64,000 bases of DNA from Dryocosmus kuriphilus (Eukaryota; Arthropoda; Insecta; Hymenoptera; Cynipidae). The notes under the pieces were generated by a model. That model was not told the DNA's origin, searched no databases, and saw only the letters and a list, made by a program, of their open reading frames with translations. Below, piece after piece: positions 1-11,282 of the stretch. The stretch is from positions 114,603,417-114,667,416 of the forward strand of contig CM076194.1 of NCBI GenBank assembly GCA_038277395.1, written 5' to 3'. The translations under genes were made by a program, and so were the position numbers. Every line of letters starts with the position of its first letter. Position 1 is the stretch's first letter.

Positions 1-238
1 CACTAACTCCGTTCGGCATCCGCCCCTCTACTAGTTCACTCTCCTCTGACAACTGTTCTCCTTCACTGACCGGATTTTTTTCATTCGCTCCATTGCCCTT
101 CTGCCCACCTAACAGGTTTTTAAAAATGTATATATATTTCTTTAGAAAGTAATTAATTCAAAGGTTTTTATATTCAAGTATGCATTCAGAAATAATAAAC
201 TCTACAAGTAAATGCAAAAATTTATCAATTTCTTATAT
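1..238. other. Unannotated AT-rich sequence
   Basis: No coding region, repeat structure or RNA signature is visible here. The first 115 bases are richer in C and T than the rest, but nothing identifiable follows from that. Confidence 0.5.
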
Positions 239-1905
239 ACGGAGAAAAATGGATGCTTACCCGTAACATGTAGATGTTTCGGCCTAACATATTTAATGTT
301 TAATTAAAGGGCAGCCATCTAAATATTAAAGTTTAATTTCTCTCGATATTAAAGATATGCAACGCTGAGCGTTCTTACATTGAAGTTTGTTTTTAAAGAA
401 TAAACAGCACTTTCTCCCACTACTTTTATCCAAACAATTTACACCGCAATATTATTATTTGTGAACAAAATATTAGTAATCATCATTTCCCCATATTTTT
501 CCACATGTTTACAGACGACATGAAACGACATCGACATCAACACAACGACATTGACTATGTATAAGCTTCAGCGAGTGGCTGACAGAGGTCTGGCCTGTTC
601 AAACATCGACTTTTAACATCTTGGATGTTTCAGTTTAACATGAAAATATATTCACGCCTAATATCTCAAAAAGATGTTACCCGTGTAGAAATTTCCCCAT
701 CTTTCCCTATTTGAAGTGGGGTTCTAGTGTGGCGCGGACTAGAAGTTCTAGTCTAGAAAGAACAAATCAGGGCCCTATCTGCTGCTAGTAAGCAATTTTT
801 TACTTTGATAAGTCTATATGTATCTAGTGGGGTCCCGTCTAGAGAATCCCCACTAACCTCACTTTTGTAATTATATAAGGTTCGGCCGTTAGGTGGCGCG
901 CAACATAACTTCTCTTTGGTAAAGTTCATGAGTGTCAGTCGTGTTGTCATGTGTCATGAATTTCAGTCGTTTTTTAGACGTCATCACTTTCGCTTCACTT
1001 TGATGGAAAGAAAAAAATGTGAGAAAAACCACTAACAATATTTTAAAAAGATATTTGTCCAGAAAGGTTGCTCTTCAATTCGTAGCCATGAAGGCATGTG
1101 GAAATAAACGAATTTTTAGGGAGAAAATAATGTGATCATGCATGCTATTAGGTAAGTTTATTAGAAATTAAGCATTTATTTATATATTAACTATACTATT
1201 TCACGTTCTCTAAATAATGAATTAAAAAATTTTCAGCTGCGGTTTCGAATTCCCACAGAAATCAAAGCGGCGAAGCAATAACACAAATGTATTTCCTATC
1301 TGAGTTAAAACATGTTTTGCTTAATGCCAAGGACTGGGATGGCGGAAGAAGATCTCAAGAACAATGGAAAAATGTGCAAAAGGAACAGGATTAAGGATAT
1401 GTAATATTTATATTTTTCTATACAAATTATTTAAAAATTAATAAAATGTAATATAAACAAAAATAATTTTATGTTTATTTCTAGGGATGTATTTGGGACG
1501 ATATAAGTAGATATTTTTTGAGTATTTCTACTTGAAATCGTCCCACATGCATAACTATATTATATAGGCTTATAATTATCACTATATCTAACGGGAACCT
1601 GACTAGGCCCACACCGGGGCCCTTTCTTTGATAGAGCTATGCAAGGGCGATACCCACTAGGCCCCTACTAGAACGTCTAGTAGGATCCACACTGACATAA
1701 GTGTTACGATCTTGCTGGGGCCCCGGCTAGTTTTCCCCACGAGGGCCCTACTAGAAAAAGGGAAAACTAGTGAGGGCCCCACTAGACCCCTTTCGAAATT
1801 TCTACATGGGTATATGTTGCGCGTTATTAACTATATGTTTAGCGGGAATATCTTATATTTTGAATAACTAGGTCTGACCATCTATTTTTCTCCGTGTATC
1901 AGCTA
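239..1905. mobile_element. Outer TIR element, non-autonomous, with a second element nested inside
   Basis: The left end reads ACGGAGAAAAATGGATG (about 240-256). Its near reverse complement CATCTATTTTTCTCCGTGT lies at about 1887-1905. The two facing copies delimit about 1.67 kb with no transposase reading frame. The match is short and I could not identify a clean target duplication, so the element could also be two unrelated solo ends. A second inverted pair (678-1812) lies inside it. Confidence 0.4.
678..1812. mobile_element. Inner TIR element with CTAG-rich subterminal regions
   Basis: TACCCGTGTAGAAATTT at 678-694 faces its reverse complement, with one mismatch, at 1796-1812. Both subterminal regions (715-870 and 1590-1790) are unusually GC-rich and full of short CTAG-centred words such as TCTAGTGTGGCG, GGCCCC and ACTAG, so they may form many small hairpins. 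A fragment with the same words (GGTCTAGTGTGGCG) occurs at about 32690-32860. The central part, 950-1560, is AT-rich with no coding potential I can see. It is probably a non-autonomous DNA transposon of unknown superfamily. Confidence 0.5.
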
Positions 1906-3573
1906 CCCTACAAATATATTTGCTGTAAATAAATTATTCGAGCTCAGGACCTTTGATAATTGATCAAGAAGTAAATTAATGAACTTTTCTATGCATTCGG
2001 TGTTGAAATAGAGCTTAAATTTCTGATGGGTCGATTACGCCATCAATTTTTGCTAGCATTTTAATCTGAGTCAATGTTCCGTAAAGAAAGGCTTTGCTCG
2101 GTTGATCGCAGTTTCAAGCTTCATTTAAACTTTAAGTAGTCTCTAAAAGTACATATCAATTTCGTTTAGGAAACGCTTAGAAAGACTCGTTTTTAAATTA
2201 GTATTAAGCTACCAACGACCGATATTGAAGGAGCCTTATACACATACTAAATAAATCTTTCATATTGAAGGATTTTCCCGTTGCCTCGACAAAATGCACT
2301 AAAGGATGTGTATAAAGCATGTGGTCAACCCTACAGGAAAAACAACTGTAATTAAATGAGATTACGGAATACAGTTATTTTAAAGTAACGATAAAGCACA
2401 GTTAATTACCGTTCGACACAACATCGACATACTGTAGAGAATCGCTTGGACTAACAAAGTATAAGTATCTGTTAATGCGCCTTAAGTACTCAAATGGTAT
2501 TATCGGACTAACTAAAAATTCAGTGTTCGCAAACATCGAATCGTATCGTCCTAGGTCACGGAAAATATAAAAAGGATATGTGGGACATGGTTAAGTAGAT
2601 TTAAAGTTCCTGGACTGTGAAGCGAAAACCGGTCACGTAAATCCAGTTTAATGTACCGAACCTTGATTAAGTTTATACCTTACTCGTGCAATTGTCTTAG
2701 TTATTATACTACGAATCAGCATCAGATGGTCATCGAACAGGAAATCAATTAAAAGCCGTCTACACTATATTCGAAGATTTCAAACCTGATCACACTCGGA
2801 AAGAAGACACTGAAAAATTAGCTCAAGGCTTAAACAAACTTAAGGTCCAAAAAAGAAACTAATTTTATTCTGAGAAAAAATACCAAGGAAAGTAAAATGT
2901 TGCAATTGAACTCTTATACGGAAAGCTAGTAATAAGAATTGAAATTATTGATATCAAATTACCACCAAACTGTAAAAATGAGCTCAATGTCTATAAATTT
3001 ACAGAAATTACAACAGTTGATTTATAGGATTGCTAACTATATTCAAAGAAACATTAACATTCAACTGAAAAGGTTAATGATTTTATTTGGAGGCTACACG
3101 GGGAAAAAAGTGCTGAAAAATTCACTGGAGTAGTGCTAGACTTCTGGATAGGCCTCATTTTTATAAAGTCTCTTACAATTTTTATGAAGGTGTCATACAT
3201 TTTCATGGGAAAATTAAAGAAAGTCATGGAAGTATTCAAGCACAGTTAAGGAACAACAGTGCTGGAATTTTTATTAGATAATTTAAAGAAAAATGGTAGA
3301 AATTCACAATATGGTTATGAACAAAACCTTCATATTTTTAATGACTTGAACAACTTTGTGACTCAGAATTTAAACAAAGAATTAGAATATAAATCTGAGA
3401 AACAATCCTTCACTCTCTGCATGAATTTGCAGAGGCGCCGGCACAGTGAAAAATTCGCATTGCATGAGTGTATACATGTAGTGTATACTGGATAGAGTGG
3501 TGTTGGTGTCCACTAATAGTCTAACACTTCTTGAAGCACTGAGAGGTCCTCGAGATAAATTTTTTAAGGCTGC
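1906..3573 (+). other. Unrecognised sequence with decayed coding-like stretches
   Basis: Around 2724-2860 and 2940-3495 the plus strand keeps fairly long open stretches with a coding-like composition. The longest is 78 codons at 3259-3495. They are split by stops into short pieces, which would fit an old pseudogene or transposon remnant. I recognise no family motif in any frame. No splice structure or poly(A) signal ties the pieces together, so no function is proposed. Confidence 0.25.
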
Positions 3574-3700
3574 GTCTAGTCGTCCCGAAAAATTGAGGGA
3601 GCTGAGAAAGAGGATGGACTACGTCCTGAAATTTCAAGACGATTAGCCAAACGTATGAAAAATATTTCACTACTCATCGCGAATTTCGGGACGACGAGAC
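3574..3700. mobile_element. Small MITE-like hairpin
   Basis: GTCTAGTCGTCCCGAAA at 3574-3590 faces TTTCGGGACGACGAGAC at about 3684-3700, giving a terminal inverted repeat with one mismatch on a 127-bp unit. No open frame is present and I see no clear target duplication. Confidence 0.45.
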
Positions 3701-4366
3701 ACTTCAATTTTTGTAAATATCAAAAAAGTCCCCTTATTAAGAATATCTGAGCTATTTTCCAAAAAGTTGTACAAGCATTGTTTAAACAATTTCCTTAGTT
3801 ATTTTTTAAAAATTTCTAGAATAATTTTCAGAATCTTTGAGCAAAAATAAAACTTTTTTGTTCTTTGTACCTTTTTCGTAAGATACACAGTTTTTACGTT
3901 ACAGCGTTATAAACAATCTATTTTAGTGTGGTGACTCAAAACCGAACTTTTCATTTTTTTAAATGAAATTCTATGTATATACACAAATCCACGCACACTA
4001 AAAAAAGGATGTGTATATTACCGGTTTCATATACAAATTTTAGATCAAAAATATTTTTTTAGTCGAAAAGATGACTCATAACTTTTTAAGCATTAATGTT
4101 AGACAAATTCGGATACCATATTTTGAAAGATAATAAAATACAAATAATATGAAAAAAAACTGGATGAAAATGTAGTGAAAATTGACGACATTTTGGACTT
4201 AATGGGTTAAGAAGATAGGTCTCATACGGCCCAATCGACAGAATGCGATTTTTGCCCTAATGAAGGCGCATTGCAAATGTCCATCGTATAAATATTAACA
4301 AAACACCCGAAATTTCTAGACTACAGCGGTGAATTCGTGTGTATATATATACGATATATATATATA
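3701..4366. other. AT-rich spacer with an (AT)n/ACGATATAT stretch
   Basis: No gene is seen. The tract at 4340-4370 is an alternating TATATA/ACGATATAT simple sequence directly outside the left boundary of the large inverted repeat. Confidence 0.5.
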
Positions 4367-4477
4367 CGATCGATAAATGTTTTCTTAACCATCAAAGTAA
4401 ATTCTGTGGCAAACCTCAGTTATAACCTCTTGTTCCCTGAACATTATTGACACTGTTTCTGCTAAAACTGTTTTTTT

Positions 4478-4835
4478 ACATTCTCATCAGAGAAGGTATT
4501 AGATTTATGCAAAATTTGACTTTGTCGTCGTTGTCGTCGTCTCTGTTCCCACGATAACTTTCGAAGGACTAATCGGATTGGATTGCGCTTTGGCACACTA
4601 CTTTAGGGTCCAAAAAGAAAGGACGAGTTCGTTAACAGCGGTTTTTGAACGGTTATGTTTTATCCATCAAAAACGATTTTCCGGCTAAACTATCAGAGAT
4701 ACAAAAAAAACGTAAGAAAGTAAAAATTTTCATCTTAAAAAAATCTACAAATTTTGTCTTAACCGTTTTTTGATAAAATGAACGGTTTTTGTTTTAATCA
4801 AGCAAACCTCAAAATTAAAAAACTGTGGTTTCCCG
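4478..4835 (-). mobile_element. Hairpin-head element, tail fragment
   Basis: It reads from the terminal motif ACATTCTCATCAGAGAAGG inward through the trinucleotide tract (GTCGTCGTTGTCGTC) and the AAAACGG repeat, then stops at CTGTGGTTTCCCG. The hairpin head is missing. It interrupts flanking sequence that is continuous in the right arm of the palindrome, and about 45 bp of that flank is present on both sides of it. Confidence 0.75.
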
Positions 4836-4871
4836 TTCCCAAAAAATGAACATTGACACTGTTTTAACTGC

Positions 4872-5340
4872 TAAAACTGTTTTTTTTTTTTTAAAGATTT
4901 CAAATTAAACTATGTTCTGACATGTATTTCAAAACAGAAATCGCATTAGAACAGTATTTTTCCAATCAAAAAAAGCAATTTCATGCAAAGAATTAATATA
5001 AAAATCAACAAAAAATACGGGCCTTATTTGTAATATCTACCGTGCTTCGCGCCGCCACTATAACCGAAATTCTCTATATGGGATTCGATTTCAGAATTAA
5101 CAAGGGCAATCGATGGTTTCTGATTTTCAATATAAAAAATCTTCCTTTGATTCACGATCGATACATCTCGTTACAGCAGCAGTGCAAATTTATAGTCAAT
5201 GTATAGTTGTCATTTTAGTAGTATCGGTTTGTTCTCCACAGATAATTACGTCCTTTTTACGTAACACAAAAACGGTCTGTAAATTTTTCCTTGGAGTGAG
5301 ATAACTCTAAATTTTTTGAGTGAAAATGCACTCATTAAAA
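4872..5340. repeat. Non-unit arm segment, left copy
   Basis: It matches about 9697-10110 in reverse complement. It contains the words CGCGCCGCCACTATAACC and ACGATCGATACATCTCG and a 63-codon open frame on the plus strand (5113-5304). That frame shows no recognisable motif and I do not call it a gene. Compared with the right copy, this one has small insertions such as an extra AAAAACGG that look like fragments of the neighbouring unit. Confidence 0.7.
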
Positions 5341-5351
5341 TTTTTTAAAAA

Positions 5352-6686
5352 TCTGGCCGCTTCGCGGGCACATTCTCATCGCGCGCTTCGCGCGAAGTAT
5401 AAAAATTAAAGCGTGCCTAGGGCGCGCGTCTGTTGGCACTCGCGCTTCGCGCTCGATAGATAATTCACCTCGCGCTACGCGCTCGGTGTTTATGGTTCGT
5501 ATAAACCTTTAAATTAAAAAAATTAACAAAAGAAATTATTTTACTTAAGGCTCTATTGCCCTTAAGGAATACATTCTCATCATGACACTCTCGCGCTTAG
5601 TCACTATACATCGTTATAAAAGGTATTTAAAGTTATTGAAAAATCTGCCCGCTACTCAGTGCTCGATAATTACATTTTTTTAAAACACATTGTAGATTGG
5701 TAAAGTTTTTTAGTGATTTTCCAAATTTTCACAATAGAGGATTTCGATTCTTTTAAAAGTAAAAAAAATGAGTCTTACAAATAAATTTTGTAGCTCTTTC
5801 CAAGGTGAACAATTCTGCTTGTTAATATTTTCTCATATCTTGCACAGTTTTGCTGAAAAAAAGTGGTTTTCCTTATATTTCATAACATATTTCACGAATA
5901 ACTCAAAAACTACGCGTCTGCTGAAAAAAAAGATAGAAAGCAAATTTGTAGATCTTTTTGAGACGAACAACTTTTTGTTTTATTATTATTTTTTCCGTAT
6001 CTTGCATAGTTCGGCGGGAAATTTGAAATTGTTTATTTTTAATAACGTTTTATCGATTAAAAAAAAAAACCGTGCATTTTATCAAAAAATGGTTAAAAAA
6101 TCAAAATTTGTAGATTTTTTTAAGATGAACAATTTTACTTTTTTACATTTTTTTTGTATCTCCATATTTTAAATTTCCTGCAATTGAAAGATTAATGTAA
6201 ACAAGCTTGTTCAAAAAAGATCTACAAATTTGCTTCAGACACGTTTTTTTGAGTTATTCGTGAATATATTATGAAATATAAAGAAAACCACTTTTCAGCA
6301 AAACTGTGCAAGATATGAGAAAATATTAACGGAAAATGGATTTTTTGATTTTGTGAAAACCGTTTTTGATGGATAAAAAACCATAACCGTTGGTCAAAAA
6401 TGCGCTGGTTAAAGGGCGAACTCGTCCTTTCTTTTTACCTGTTAAAGAAGTGTACGAAAGCGCACTCCAATCCGATTAGTCCTTCGAAAGTTATCGTGGG
6501 AACAGACTCCGACGACGACAACAACGACAACGACGACGACAGCAACGACGACAATGACAACAGACAGACAGACACCGTCGTAAAAACCGTTTTTTCGTAT
6601 TCAGGAGGTCTCAAAACGTGGAGTTTTCGTGAAATCCGCGAAAGTCAAATTTTGCATAAATCTAATACCTTCTCTGATGAGACTGT
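5352..6686 (+). mobile_element. Hairpin-head element, full length with an internal inversion
   Basis: The head at 5352 has CTGGCCGCTTCGCGGGC, followed by ACATTCTCATC, the GCGC hairpins, the TTGTAG-anchored ~154-bp repeats, the AAC/GAC tract (about 6510-6560), the CAGACAGACAGACACCGTCG motif and the terminus GATGAGACTGT at 6676-6686. Between about 6213 and 6330 a piece of the first internal repeat is inserted in reverse orientation. Open frames here (5768-6172 and 6400-6750) shadow the repeat and also appear in other copies. None resembles a known protein. Confidence 0.85.
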
Positions 6687-7500
6687 AATAAAAATAATAA
6701 AAATTCCTATATGTATAATATTAAACATATTTTTTTTTTACGAATTTTAATGTACCTTTCAATAAAATTTACGATTAGTGTCGCCCTGGGGATAGACCGA
6801 TAAAAATTCCCAGGGCGACACTAATCTGAAAAGAAAGCGCTCGGTGTTTATGGTTCGTATAAACCTTTATTTTACTTAAGGAAATTTTATTGAAAGGTAC
6901 ATTAAAATTCGTTTTTTTAAAACAAAAAAAAGTATGTTTAATATTATACATATAGGAATTTTTATTATTACATTCTCATCAGAGAAGGTATTAGATTTAT
7001 GCAAAATTTTGACTTTCGCGGATTTCATGAAATCTCCACGTTTTAAGACCTCCTGAATCCGAAAAAATGGTTTTTTGACGACCGTGTCTGTCTGTCTGTT
7101 GGCGTTGTCGTCGTTGTCGTTGTCGTCGTTGTCGTTGTCGTCTGTTCCCACGATAACTTTCGAAGGTATCTCTCATATTTTAGCGGAAAATGGATTTTTT
7201 GATTTTGTGAAAAACTTTTTGATGGATAAAACAAACCGTTGGTCGGTCCTTTCTTTTTACCTGTTAAAGAAGTGTACCAAAGCGCATTCCAATCCGGATT
7301 GCGCTTTGGACAGACAGACACCGTCACATTCAGGAGGTCTTTTTAAAGTCAAATTTTGCATAAATCTAATCTCAAAAAAATAATAAAAATTCCTATATGT
7401 ATAATATTAAACATATTTTTTTTTACGGTAATTACCTTTCAATAAAATTTACGATTAGTTCGCCCTGGGGATAGACCGATAAAAATTCCAGCGGTTAATC
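6687..7500. repeat. Palindrome core: three copies of a ~100-bp flank and scrambled element ends
   Basis: A segment reading AAAATTCCTATATGTATAAT through ATAGACCGATAAAAATTCC occurs at about 6694-6820 (plus), about 6886-6968 (minus) and about 7384-7490 (plus). Between 6778 and 6824 is a near-perfect palindrome, AGTGTCGCCCTGG ... CCCAGGGCGACACT. An element tail runs minus at 6970-7168 and then switches abruptly to plus-strand tail sequence at 7168-7380 with several short deletions. The order of pieces is not what a simple insertion would leave. Confidence 0.6.
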
Positions 7501-8596
7501 GGAAATTTTATTGACCAAAAATTCGGTTATGTTTTTATACATATCCATCAAAAACGGTTTTGCACAAACTTTCGCGGAAAAATCTCCATTTTCCGGCTAA
7601 ATAACTTTCGAAGGACTCAGAGATTCTTTAAGCAAAAAAAAAGGACGAAGTTAAAGTTTTTGAAACGGTTATTTTTATCTCAAAAAAAATCTACAAATTT
7701 TTCATCTCTTTAACCGTTTTTTGATAAAATGAACGGTTTTTGTTTTAATCAAGAAAACGCTATGAAAATTTAAAAACTGTGGTTTCCCGCCAAAATATTC
7801 AAGATACCAAAAAATGGTAAAGAACAAAGTTGTTCAATTTAAAAAGATCTACAAATTTTGTTTTAACCATTTTTTCATAAAATGCACGGTTTTTGTTTTA
7901 ATCGATAAAACGTTATTAAAAATTAAAGATTTCAAATTTTCCGCCAAACTATGGAAGATACGGAAAAATAATAATAAACAAAGTTGTTCGTCTCCAAATT
8001 GTCTACAAATTTGCTCTCTATCATTTTTTTGATCAGACGCGTAGTTTTTGAGTTATTCGTGAAATATGTTATGAAATATAAAGAAAACCACTTTTCAGCA
8101 AAACTGTGCAAGATATGAGAAAATATTAACAAGCAGAATTGTTCACCTTGGAAATAGCTACAAAATTTATTTATAAGACTCATCGTTTTACTTTTAAGAA
8201 TCGAAATCCTGTATTGTAAAAATTTGGAAAATCGAAAAGAGCTTTACCAATCTATAATGTGTTTTAAAGAAACGTAATTATCGAGCGCGAAGCGCGAGTG
8301 TCATGATGAGAATGTATTCCTTAAGGGCGATAGAGCCTTAAGTAAAATAATTTCTTTTGTAATTTCTAATTTAAAGGTTTATACGATCTATAAACACCGA
8401 GCGCGTAGCGCGAGGTGAATAATCTATCGAGCGCGAAGCGTGAGTGCCGTAAATAACGTATCGAGCGCGAAGCGCGAGTCAAATGTCGAGCGCGAAGCGC
8501 GAGTGCCAACAGACGCGCGCCCTAGGCGCGCTCATACTTCGCGCGAAGCGCGCCGCGCGTAGCGCGCGATGAGAATGTGCCCGCGCAGCGGGCAGA
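7500..8596 (-). mobile_element. Hairpin-head element, tail scrambled
   Basis: From about 7650 to 8596 it reads as an ordinary reverse-oriented copy and ends at the head hairpin GCCCGCGCAGCGGGCAGA. It shares diagnostic variants with the 41.8-kb copy: GTCTCCAAATTGTCTACAA, AGAAACGTAATTATCG, and the extra GCGCGTAGCGCGC hairpin. The head carries two more GAGCGCGAAGCGCGAG hairpins than usual. From 7500 to 7650 short words from both strands of the unit are mixed. The 72-codon (plus) and 83-codon (minus) frames inside it are not protein-like. Confidence 0.75.
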
Positions 8597-8606
8597 TTAT
8601 TTTATT

Positions 8607-9693
8607 ACAGTCTCATCAGAGAAGGTATTAGATTTATGCAAAATTTGACTTTCGCGGATTTCACGAAAACTCCACGTTTTGAGACCTCCTGAATACGAAA
8701 AAACGGTTTTTACGACGGTGTCTGTCTGTCTGTTGTCATTGTCGTCGTTGCTGTCGTCGTCGTTGTCGTTGTTGTCGTCGTCGGAGTCTGTTCCCACGAT
8801 AACTTTCGAAGGACTAATCGGATTGGAGTGCGCTTTGGTACACTTCTTTAACAGGTAAAAAGAAAGGACGAGTTGGTTAACCAGCGCTTTTTGACCAACG
8901 GTTATGGTTTTATCCATCAAAAACGGTTTTCACAAAATCAAAAAATCCATTTTCCGGCTAAAATATGAGAGATACAAAAAAAATGTAAAAAAGTAAAATT
9001 GTTCATCTTAAAAAAATCTACAAATTTTGTTTTAACCATTTTTTGATAAAATGCACGGTTTTTGTTTTAATCGATAAAACGTTATTAAAAATAAACAATT
9101 TCAAATTTCCCGCCGAACTATGCAAGATACGGAAAAATAATAATAAACAAAGTTGTTCGTCTCAAAAAGATCTACAAATTTGCTTTCTATCTTTTTTTTC
9201 AGCAGACGCGTAGTTTTTGAGTTATTCGTGAAATATGTTATGAAATATAAAGAAAACCACTTTTCAGCAAAACTGTGCAAGATATGAGAAAATATTAACA
9301 AGCAGAATTGTTCACCTTGGAAAGAGCTACAAAATTTATTTATAAGACTCATCGTTTTACTTTTAAGAATCGAAATCCTCTATTGTGAAAATTTGGAAAA
9401 TCACTAAAAAACTTTACCAATCTACAATGTGTTTTAAAAAAATGTAATTATCGAGCACGAAGCGCGAGTGTCATGATGAGAATGTATTCCTTAAGGGCAA
9501 TAGAGCCTTAAGTAAAATAATTTCTTTTGTAATTTTTAATTTAAAGGTTTATACGAACCATAAACACCGAGCGCGTAGCGCGAGGTGAATAATCTATCGA
9601 GCGCGAAGCGCGAGTGCCAACAGACGCGCGCCCTAGGCACGCTTATACTTCGCGCGAAGCGCGCGATGAGAATGTGCCCGCGAAGCGGCCAGA
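8607..9693 (-). mobile_element. Hairpin-head element, full length
   Basis: It runs from the terminus ACAGTCTCATC at 8607 to the head GGCCAGA at 9693 on the reverse strand. It is the palindromic partner of the 5352-6686 copy and lacks that copy's internal inversion. It contains the trinucleotide tract at about 8745-8785 and the GCGC hairpins at about 9450-9670. The 107- and 83-codon minus-strand frames within it follow the repeat sequence and are not called as genes. Confidence 0.85.
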
Positions 9694-9696
9694 TTT

Positions 9697-10110
9697 TTTA
9701 AAAATTTTAATGAGTGCATTTTCACTCTAAATTTAGAGTTATCTCACTCCAAGGAATTTACAGAGTGTTACGTAAAAAAGACGTAATTATCTGTGGAGAA
9801 CAAACCGATACTACTAAAATGACAACTATACATTGACTATAAATTTGCACTGCTGCTGTAACGAGATGTATCGATCGTGAATCAAAGGAAGATTTTTATA
9901 TTGAAAATCAGAAACCATCGATTGCCCTTGTTAATTCTGAAATCGAATCCCATATAGAGAATCGGTTATAGTGGCGGCGCGAAGCACGGTAGATATTACA
10001 AATAAGGCCCGTATTTGTTGATTTTTATATTAATTCTTTGCATGAAATTGCTTTTTTTGATTGGAAAAATACTGTTCTAATGCGATTTCTGTTTTGAAAT
10101 ACATGTCAGA
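9697..10110. repeat. Non-unit arm segment, right copy
   Basis: Reverse complement of about 4872-5340, without the extra short insertions seen there, so it is probably the better representation of the ancestral sequence. No protein or RNA family is recognised. Confidence 0.7.
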
Positions 10111-10234
10111 ACATTAATTATAAAAAAAAAAAAAAGTTTTAGCAGAAACAGTGTCAATGTTCAGGGAACAAGAGGTTATAACTGAGGTTTGCCACAGAAT
10201 TTACTTTGATGGTTAAGAAAACATTTATCGATCG

Positions 10235-11124
10235 TAAAATCGAAATATTTTTTAAATCACGCTCTTTTGTGGAATATTCATATTGCTGAAATAAACCGAC
10301 AGTAATATGAAATCCGCCGTACCCTATAGTCAATAGTGTATGGGTTACGCTGAAATGCAACACCCATGAATTAAGTAAATGTCAAATAATGACGTAACTA
10401 ACAAACAGTTTTAAGTAATAATATATGTTTCCTAATAATGTAAGCCACATCTTAAAAAATACACACATCAAAATCAAATTTCAATCATAACTTAGAGAAC
10501 ATTTAATTCAAAGCTCGCCGCTATAGCCGACTATCCTCTACTTGTTCAAAGTATCTTTTCACGGGAAAAATATAAGTTGTTGAAATTTTACTCAACTTGT
10601 CTTCCACTTTTTGATGCTGGAAATCTTTTACTAAATTTGAAGACAAACAAGGCAAATTTTCAACAATTTTTGTTCCGTTGTGTATATCTACGAAAAACAA
10701 TATAATTTAGAAACTAAAAACCGGTTATTTTTACCGGTGCTGTTTGAAAATGGGTGACATGGTACGAACTACGAAGGTGATGGTGATTTCAGGCGCCTCG
10801 TTCGATTAGTTCGAAATTATGAGAGCCCGAAAACATGGTGTGAACGGGGGAACCTTCCCGGAGAGTAATTTGGAGATAGCAGGTACATGCATGGTCACGC
10901 GATTCGAAAGCACACGGGCCTAGCTCAAAGCCGAGCTCAAAGCAAGCCGATGGCTTGAAATCTCGGACCACAAACTACCTTAAAGACTACCTGTCGGTCT
11001 CACCGATCGTATCTACAGTTTTGATCTATACACGAAACCCTTAAGCTTTATATTTCTAAGATGGGATTACAACTGAGTTCTTAAAAACTTGAACAAAAAT
11101 TCAGAAGAAATTGGTTTAGTAGTT
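10235..11124. other. Unannotated sequence
   Basis: No gene is recognised. The part 10730-11000 is more balanced in composition than its surroundings and contains an open minus-strand frame of 60 codons (10789-10971) without a known motif. Confidence 0.4.
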
Positions 11125-11282
11125 CTGGGCAGTCATCAGTTGCGCCACGTATACCTGTGGACCTTCCCCTTCCAGTGCGCAAAGGCAAGGGCGAGCTGGA
11201 AAAGGGGTCGGAGGGGTAGTGTCGTTGCGCACTGGAAGGGGAAGGTTCGCAGGTATGCGTGGCGCAATTGATGATCGCCCAG
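11125..11282. mobile_element. MITE with 5-bp target duplication TAGTT
   Basis: The arms CTGGGCAGTCATCAGTTGCG (from 11125) and the matching reverse complement ending GATGATCGCCCAG at 11282 pair over about 55 bp. TAGTT flanks both sides (11120-11124 and 11283-11287). The length is 158 bp with no coding capacity. The 5-bp duplication does not by itself decide the superfamily. Confidence 0.75.

Larger units (their letters stand above)
4367..10234. repeat. Giant inverted repeat (~5.9 kb) built from hairpin-head elements
   Basis: The left boundary CGATCGATAAATGTTTTC (4367 onward) is matched in reverse complement at about 10217-10234. Inside each boundary the arms run in parallel: the flank with TTCCCTGAACATT (left 4382-4471, right 10135-10220), then a ~450-bp non-unit segment (left ~4872-5340, right ~9697-10110), then a hairpin-head copy starting with the shared variant CTGGCCGC and ending with the shared variant GATGAGACTGT (left 5352-6686, right 8607-9693). 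Shared private variants show that the arms are copies of one another, not independent insertions. The left arm carries extra insertions and a reversed piece that the right arm lacks. Confidence 0.85.

Noticed and set aside
6400..7327. Asp/Asn- and Thr-rich frames around the trinucleotide tract as a protein gene
   Set aside because: They follow a simple GAC/AAC repeat and change frame or length between copies. Conserved DNA repeat explains them.
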